Shown: positions 57,985-64,000 of the stretch, piece after piece
How positions within the stretch are numbered: the stretch's first letter is position 1
How the letters are laid out: every line of letters begins with the position of its first letter
Source of the DNA: Parasitella parasitica
Taxonomy: Eukaryota; Mucoromycota; Mucoromycetes; Mucorales; Mucoraceae
NCBI GenBank assembly: GCA_025201805.1
Contig: MU619264.1
Span: 171,002-235,001 of the forward strand
Direction of reading: 5' to 3'
Length of the DNA: 64,000 bases
The notes under the pieces: generated by a model
Databases searched by the model: none
What the model saw: the letters and a program-made list of their open reading frames with translations, nothing else
Told to the model about the DNA's origin: nothing
Program-made: the position numbers and the translations under genes

Positions 57985-59830
57985 ATGAATTCAACAAGTG
58001 GAAATTCGACAGTGAATCCACTTGGTTTGGCAGCGGATGCGCATGGCTCTTTGTACAAGCTAATTGGTGTCACCTTGGCTATTTGCAGTGGTAAGCAGGC
58101 ATAGAAGTGTCCAGAGTGTGTGGCCTCAAACCAACATTTTTTGCTGTGTAGGCGTGTTCATCGGCAGCAGCTTTGTATTCAAAAAGAAAGGCCTACTTCA
58201 GTCGACAGAAAAATCAGGTAGTCTAATTTTGATCAATGTAAACACTTATGCATTGTAATTGACATGTTCAATTTCTTTGTTTTGAAGGAGGTGTTGCAGG
58301 CGAAGGGTACGGCTACCTCAAATCGCCCATGTGGTGGACTGGCATGATACTCAGTAAGTCTCTCTCTGAGAGTTTCTCACTCTAGTTATTCATCGTTATT
58401 TTAGTGGTTGTTGGAGAAGCCTGTAACTTTGTAGCCTATGCTTTTACGCAGGCCATTCTCGTAACTCCTCTGGGCGCATTGAGCGTTGTGCTATGGTAAG
58501 GATAAAAGAACATGGCTCCAGAAAGTAGAAAATTAATGCCTTGTGTGCAAAAAAAAAGTGCTGTGCTGTCGTCCATCTTCTTGAAAGAAAGACTGTCATT
58601 CCAAGGAAAGGTGGGATGTTTGCAATGTGTCTTGGGTGCTATTATTATCGTCATGCATGCCCCGGAACAAGGCGCTGCTGATACCTCTATCGAGACATTT
58701 AAAACCCTTATGCTGTCGGTTGGTAAGATGCAAACAAGCGCATTGTTGATTCCTTTTTTTTTTACTCAATTCATTCCGCTTATAGGGTTTATCGTTTATG
58801 CGTGCATTGCAATCGTTTTGTCGCTATTTCTAGTGCTTTATTGTGGACCCAGATGGGGGAAATCAAACATGTTGGTCTACATTAGTATATGCTCGCTTAT
58901 TGGATCTTTGTCGGTCGTTTTCACACAGGGCATTGGCGGTGCGATCGTTCATTCATTCACCGTAGAAAACCAATTCAAAAACTGGTTTGTATATTTGGTA
59001 TTGATCCTGACACTTGTCACCTTGGCCATTGAAATCATCTACCTCAACAAGGCGCTAAACATCTTCAACACTGCTGTCGTCACTCCAACTTACTATGTTA
59101 CATTTACCACGCTCACCATTGTCAGCTCAATTGTATTTTATCGTGGTTTTGACGCATCGCCGGTCGACATCGTCACTTGTGTGTTTGGGTTTTTTATTAT
59201 TTGCTCTGGTGTTGCATTATTACAGCATTCGCGTAGCGAAAAGAGCAGGGGAGAGCCCTTGTTGGGAGGCACTGCTAGCCCGCAGGAGAGTTTGTTGCCT
59301 GTATACGACAACGAAAAATACTCAACATCAGAGGAAGAAGTGAATCACATTGAGCATGCTGAAGAAGGAGGATCTTCGTCCGCAGATCAACACCGATATC
59401 CATCGCATGCTAGAAAAGATTCTTACTTGTGGCATAGATCTCGACCCTCACTAGATGACTATAAAAAGGTGGATCTTACTCATTCCCGAAATCAGAGCTT
59501 TACAGAAAATATCGGTTTAGACACCATCAAGTATGAGAAAACACCTCATCATGACTTGGTTAGAGATTCAGGTATGTAAAAAGAAAATACAAGCTAGATA
59601 CTGTATTTGACAGCTGACATAACGTATCAGTTGATATGCTTGTAGATCATAGCGTTGAAGAATCAAACATCAGCAGCAATTCACACAAAAATAGACGTGC
59701 GCAGGACACACTCGATTCCATTAGCAGTATACGATTGGGACTAAACAAAAAGAAGGGACAAGACGATAGAAAAGGATTGATGAAAAATACTAATGAATAT
59801 TGGGATAATGACGAAAATCATTTGATTTAA
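57985..59830 (+). CDS. NIPA-family magnesium transporter
   Basis: Polytopic membrane protein of the NIPA/DUF803 family, magnesium transport across plasma or endosomal membranes. Seven exons: 57985-58090, 58152-58217, 58288-58353, 58405-58495, 58559-58722, 58786-59571 and 59631-59830; 492 residues. Family marks: LYKLIGVTLAICSGVFIGSS and FVFKKKGLL in the first helix pair, WWTGMILMVVGEACNFVAYA, ILVTPLGALSVVL, SSIFLKERLSFQGKVGCLQC, GAIIIVMHAPEQ, and NTAVVTPTYYVTFTTLTIVS. After nine predicted helices comes a polar cytosolic tail of about 190 residues with acidic and Ser-rich parts. The last exon is inferred from a donor just before the first stop (DSG/VDMLVDHSVEE). It is followed convergently by the ADF-H/PH gene. 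Confidence 0.92.
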
Positions 59831-60178
59831 TAAAATAGATACCCATATTATAGATGCACTGATTAGTCCAACTTTGGATAGGCAGATGCGAAAACCATCA
59901 ACTATGGCTTATCCATGCTTGTAAGCAAATGATCGTATTTATGCTTAGAATATTTGCATATGTAAATATATATATATATATTAAAAAAGAAGGGTATTGA
60001 CGCCTGTTTGGCTCCTTTTTCAAACTGAACTGTTTAAAAGCGAACATTTACGCATATATGCATTTATGTTTATATCAAAAGAGGAGTTATCTATAAGCAT
60101 GTAATAGCTCACTAGTATGGTGGTGACGGCGGTGGCGAAGGGTATTGGTATACGGTTATCAAATATTTTACATACAAA
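59831..60178. other. 3' region between two convergent genes
   Basis: Short AT-rich stretch with a TA microsatellite at 59966-59981. No gene recognised. Confidence 0.5.
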
Positions 60179-62501
60179 TCAGTCAGACGAAATCAATTCT
60201 TTGAGAGTTGCATATATTTGATTTCCAAACTTCTTGTCATCTGCCAGCAATTGATAAGAGTTGCCTTGTTCAGTGTAGATTGTGTATGAATTGGGCACAT
60301 ATGTATCATCATCCTCATCAGAAGGAGCAATACGTTCAACTGTAGAAAGACTCACAAAAGACATTGCTTTTTTGCTCTACGAGATGATATGTACACATGA
60401 CGATGAATAAAATAAAACATAGTACTTCTCTCTAATAAAAAGCTTACCATTTCATCTTTGTATAATAGTAAACTATGGCTGTTGATTTCGAAATAACGGC
60501 GTTTCCAAAACTATCGCATATATAAGTACATCAGAAGTGATCCATTAATGAACACTTACAGGGCTGACATTTGTTTGTGCAGAGATGAAACCTGTCATCA
60601 ATACTGCTGTGGACGTTGTTGCCTCTTTTTCCTTGGTTACAGCAGGCAAGTCGATTACGGAGGTTACAGAGGAAACCTTGAATTAAAAGTAACAGCAGAG
60701 ATTAGTAATGTATACCATTAATTATGTGCAACCATCATTTTTTGGATGGGATGCTTACCTCTACGTTAGGCGGGGCTACTGATGGCTCAGAAACAGCCAT
60801 AGTCAAAGGTGCTGCCTTGTCTTGCTGCGTCTTGATTACAGGAGCTTCACTGCTCTTCTGTTTCTCGGCAAGAGGTTCTCTTTTGATGGGCAACGATCGC
60901 TCTGTTGCGGTAGTGGAAGACTTTATGTTTGATGTTTTGAGCTGCACCATTTGTACTGGTGATTGAAAGGAGGGGCTAGCTGAACGTTCTGGTATCTGTA
61001 TCTTTGAGAGCACAGGTTTCCTGAACTGCTGCAAAGGTTTTAACGCCTTTTCATTAGGCTGTGTTGGTCTTAAATCTATGTTGTTTGGTTGTGAGGATGG
61101 CTGCTGATCCTTTTGAGTTTGCTGTTCCTGCAGCTTCTTCAACTTGCGCTGTATTAATTCTTGCTGCCATCGAGGCAGCTCTTTTTGCTTTGCAGTCAGT
61201 TGTGGCTGCACCAAAGGCTTCGTTACCTCTTTTTCATGCTTTGAAGTCATTTTTTGTTGGGAAATAGGTTCTTTTTTCTCGTCCTCTTGCGTTGCAGGCA
61301 TATCTTGTTGTGATGGGGATGTCTTTTTCTCGTCTTTTTGCTGTGCAACATCCTGTTGTAGCAAAGGAGATGCTTTCTTGTCTTCTACTTTTTCCGGATT
61401 CACAATCTTTTGCTGTTCAATTAAAGATTGTTTTTTCTCTTCTTCTCTTTTGAACCGCTCTTCTTGTTGATCTCGTTGGAATTGACGGAATCTTGCTTCC
61501 TCTAATTCCTTCTTTTTAGACAGTTGGAATTGCAACATGGCTTCCGTGTGATCTTGAAGTCTTTTGCGCTCTTGTTCATCAACCACTGCATTAAACGTGT
61601 TGTTGTCTGCTGCAATAGCAAAGTAATTGAAATCAGGATTAGGGTTGTATGAAGAAGAGGCTACAGAAGTAGGCGTAGAAGGAGTCGGTGTTGCAGTCAT
61701 GCGGTCGGATCCATCCTCATAGAAAGAGTAAGGCTCCTCTGTTGCACTCAAATGGATCTTCAAGTTTCTCTCAGACATTGGAGAAGGTGACGAGGGTGTT
61801 AACGGAGAATATGTGCCAGATCTTCGTCGCCTTTGCTGTACAACAAATGAGGCTCTTTTCAAAGCTGTGCGGGGCCGATTGGGCACTTGATTCTGTCCTA
61901 GTTTCAACCTAGTCCGTACATTGCTATCGCTTAAATCTGATAGACTCGATGCTGTGAATTGAGCATGAGAGAGTTCTAAAACAGCAGCTACAGATCGACT
62001 ATGTACAAGAGCTCGAGCTATAAAAGATTCAACGTTAATATATGCACATAATTTTGTGTTATTATATACATACCTCTTCTCACCCCACTGCAATTATTGA
62101 AACAGGGATTAATACTTTTTGCCCCTTGGTTTCATACATTAAAATGAGCTTACCTAACACTATCAGGAACGTAAGTGATCTGGATGAACTTGTCCTCGAT
62201 CCGAACAAAGCCAAACAAAATTTCGTTTGTCAGACTCGCTCGAAATTCACTGTCATCAGTTAGTACAAGTTTCAAATGATGCATAGGCAAATAAAAATAT
62301 ACCTTAAGCCGTGAACGCCACTGGCATATAATGAGATGACATCTCTTGTATCTCTGTATCCAAGAATCAACCTAAACGTCTCTTGGGTCAGTAACAGAAT
62401 GCAGCAATGTCACACCCGCTGTATACATACCAGTCCGTAGCTTCTTCTTCTATAATGGATACGTAAGCATTGAGTATACGAGGGTCGCTGATATTACACA
62501 T
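60179..62501 (-). CDS. Actin-binding ADF-H protein with coiled coil and C-terminal PH domain
   Basis: Eight exons: 62501-62431, 62371-62303, 62249-62154, 62087-62074 (14 nt), 62017-60759, 60676-60560, 60510-60448 and 60376-60179; 628 residues. Residues 1-120 form an ADF-homology domain of the coactosin/Abp1 type: NISDPRILNAYVSIIEEEAT, DWLILGYRDTRDVISLYASG, then VHGLSEFRASLTNEILFGFV and FIQITYVPDSVSGVRRARAL. The middle is low-complexity and then a long Gln/Lys/Glu coiled coil (about 240-400). The last 125 residues are a PH domain: GFISAQTNVSPFWKRRYFEI, SLLLYKDEM and YTIYTEQGNSYQLLADDKKF. This would tether actin regulation to phosphoinositide membranes. All exon joints are GT-AG and in frame. 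Confidence 0.8.
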
Positions 62502-63507
62502 TTTGTATTGATGAAACGAGAGAGAAAAAAAAAAAAAGAAGAGAAAGATGCAGATTTTAATTAAAACAAAATACTAAACTATCATACAAAAAAAGTTGTC
62601 TGATTTCTTTTATTGGCTGTGTCACAATATGGACAGATTTGTTGCAAGTTTACCTGTGGCGACATGCTTGAGGAGTACCTACTAGTACCACCACTACAGA
62701 TTTTTGCACGAGGCTATTTGGATGCATACATTTTGAATGTAAACGGTACTTTGAAAACGTGATATGCACTATGATTGTATTTCTCATTCACTGCGTTCCC
62801 TGTAATAAATGTGCCCTGATGTTTGGACAGCACATCAAAGCACAACAAGGGAGCAGATCATGCCACAAATATTACGATATGGAATCCTGGGTAACCTCTA
62901 TATATACGACATTGCTCATTGTTTATTTATCACATGCAGTAGGAAATCGTTAGTCTTGGTTTTTTTTTTTTTTTTGCTTCTGGATCTATTTTTTGCTTTC
63001 TTGATTAATGAACGACATGCAAGTGTGATCATCTTTACGTGCATTACATGTACCAAAACGGACAACATGTGTATCTATGTACAGAATTTGTCAAAATAAA
63101 GCCATGATTCCAAATTGACATGATTGGAATTATACAATTTTTTTTTTGTTACTTTTTTGCTTTCTTTCGTCTTCTTTGCATTAGACTAGATGATCGTGTT
63201 TCGTAAACAATCAATGACATGTACATATTATATCAACTATCCAAAAAGAGGTACACATGCAGAATTGCGAAGATCTACTTGCTATATTTACAACATCCTT
63301 ATTGGGATATGTTGCCGTACCAAGATCAAAAAGTCGCCAATATATTTGCACTAGGTCTGTCAACCCTTTGTGTTTACCGCATTGAAAAATATGCTAAAAA
63401 AACAAACCGAAAGCCAACGATATGCAATAGCCTCATTCGCTCAGGACAATTATTTTACGTATAAAGAGTAATTTATTCGAAAACTTTTTACAATATTAAT
63501 ACACTCT
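62502..63507. other. Spacer between ADF-H/PH gene and the lyase gene
   Basis: About 1 kb holding the promoter of the ADF-H/PH gene and the 3' flank of the lyase. An 81-residue open frame (63219-63464) lacks recognisable features. T-tracts at 62960-62975 and 63140-63150. No RNA gene recognised. Confidence 0.4.
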
Positions 63508-64000
63508 TTACAATCTAGCCTTTTCAGTCTTCTGCATCCAACCAAAGTCTAACTTTGTCCTTCCTCCAGGAGTAATCATAACATTAATGACACAAGTTTC
63601 ATCCTTGGCAGCCAAAGCTTCCTTGACAGCCTTTGCCAATTCGACTCTGTTCTTTACAAACCACCCCTTACCACCGCAGGCCTCTGAAATCAAATCATAG
63701 CGAGTCTCTACGGAGAGAGATGTAGTGGGTAAAGTGCCGTCCTTAAGAGCAGCATGGTATTCCTCATCTTCTAATCCGTGGTAAATGCCGTTATTGTTGA
63801 TTACAATGATTAAAAGTGGCAAGTGAGAGCGGACAGCTGTTTCTAATTCCATGGCAGAGAAGCCAAATGCAGAATCGCCTACGATACTGACAACTCGCTT
63901 AGCATTTCCATAGTACGATTGAGCGCCAATAGCGTAACCCATGCCGACACCCATAGTAGCACCCGTACCAGCATCTAAGCGATGTCTAGGCTCATTGACA
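63508..64000 (-). CDS. 2-hydroxyacyl-CoA lyase / oxalyl-CoA decarboxylase, C-terminal part (runs off the window)
   Basis: Thiamine-diphosphate enzyme that cleaves 2-hydroxy-fatty acyl-CoA or decarboxylates oxalyl-CoA. Only the last 164 residues are in the window; the frame is still open at the right edge. Visible are PRHRLDAGTGATMGVGMGYA, the ThDP-Mg motif GDSAFGFSAMELETAVRSHL ending NNNGIY, and a final QKTEKARL. The ending ARL fits a peroxisomal PTS1 variant, the known location of this family in eukaryotes. The two activities cannot be separated from this part alone. No intron is seen in the visible portion. Confidence 0.88.
   Translation of the reverse strand, partial: VNEPRHRLDAGTGATMGVGMGYAIGAQSYYGNAKRVVSIVGDSAFGFSAMELETAVRSHLPLLIIVINNNGIYHGLEDEEYHAALKDGTLPTTSLSVETRYDLISEACGGKGWFVKNRVELAKAVKEALAAKDETCVINVMITPGGRTKLDFGWMQKTEKARL

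Noticed and set aside
1-64000. CRISPR arrays, operons, prophage or defence islands
   Set aside because: No spaced direct repeats of that kind and the genome is eukaryotic with spliced genes.

Overview
The window looks like nuclear DNA of an early-diverging filamentous fungus, most likely Mucoromycota (Mucorales-like). It is AT-rich, with gene-sized islands of better composition. Almost every gene is cut by several introns of about 45-85 nt with clear fungal branch sites, and the proteins are eukaryotic: prefoldin, a Diaphanous-type formin, Sec16, Swi3, a Dma-type ligase and a Pho85-type cyclin. One intron is of the U12 AT-AC class, which early fungal lineages kept and most Dikarya lost. Non-LTR retrotransposon remnants also fit. 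Gene models were built by hand from splice signals and protein logic. The exon sums of all complete spliced models except the tentative orphan at 17.0-17.3 kb are multiples of three; no search was run.

Layout. 1-9 kb: cytochrome c oxidase subunit (COX5/COXIV), prefoldin subunit 5 and a 13-exon formin. 9.4-17.3 kb: Sec16 convergent with Swi3 (SWIRM-SANT), then a small spliced orphan divergent from Swi3. 18-20.8 kb: two orphan small ORFs and AT-rich spacer. 20.8-29.5 kb: tRNA m5C methyltransferase (Trm4/NSUN2), an FHA-RING ligase (Dma type), a PRCC-like protein, and divergent from it WDR75/Utp17. 30-32.7 kb: a broken LINE with poly(A), then an empty stretch. 32.7-39.2 kb: OPT transporter, a perfect 88-bp palindromic MITE between TA dinucleotides, a Pho85-type cyclin, and a BioF-like KAPA synthase with a peroxisomal-type C-terminus. 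39.2-42.7 kb: gene-poor DNA and a second LINE fragment. 43-50 kb: an RNA-binding protein, an Ecl1-like zinc protein, a long spacer and a secreted GPI-type protein. 50.3-62.5 kb: inositol monophosphatase, a large secreted choice-of-anchor-A-like protein with Ser/Glu repeats, a mucin-like type I membrane protein, a NIPA-type Mg transporter, and an ADF-H/coiled-coil/PH protein. 63.5-64 kb: the C-terminus of a 2-hydroxyacyl-CoA lyase/oxalyl-CoA decarboxylase that runs off the end.

Most genes are unrelated housekeeping neighbours, as expected in a fungus. Loose themes are actin and polarity (formin, ADF-H/PH protein, cyclin), the cell surface (three secreted or membrane-anchored proteins at 48-58 kb), and peroxisomes (BioF-like and lyase C-termini). 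There is no CRISPR array, operon or phage-like module. The most unusual items are the U12 intron, the perfect palindromic MITE, the SSSSEE-repeat secreted protein, the ADF-H/PH protein with a 14-nt microexon, and two GC-AG introns with the same donor.
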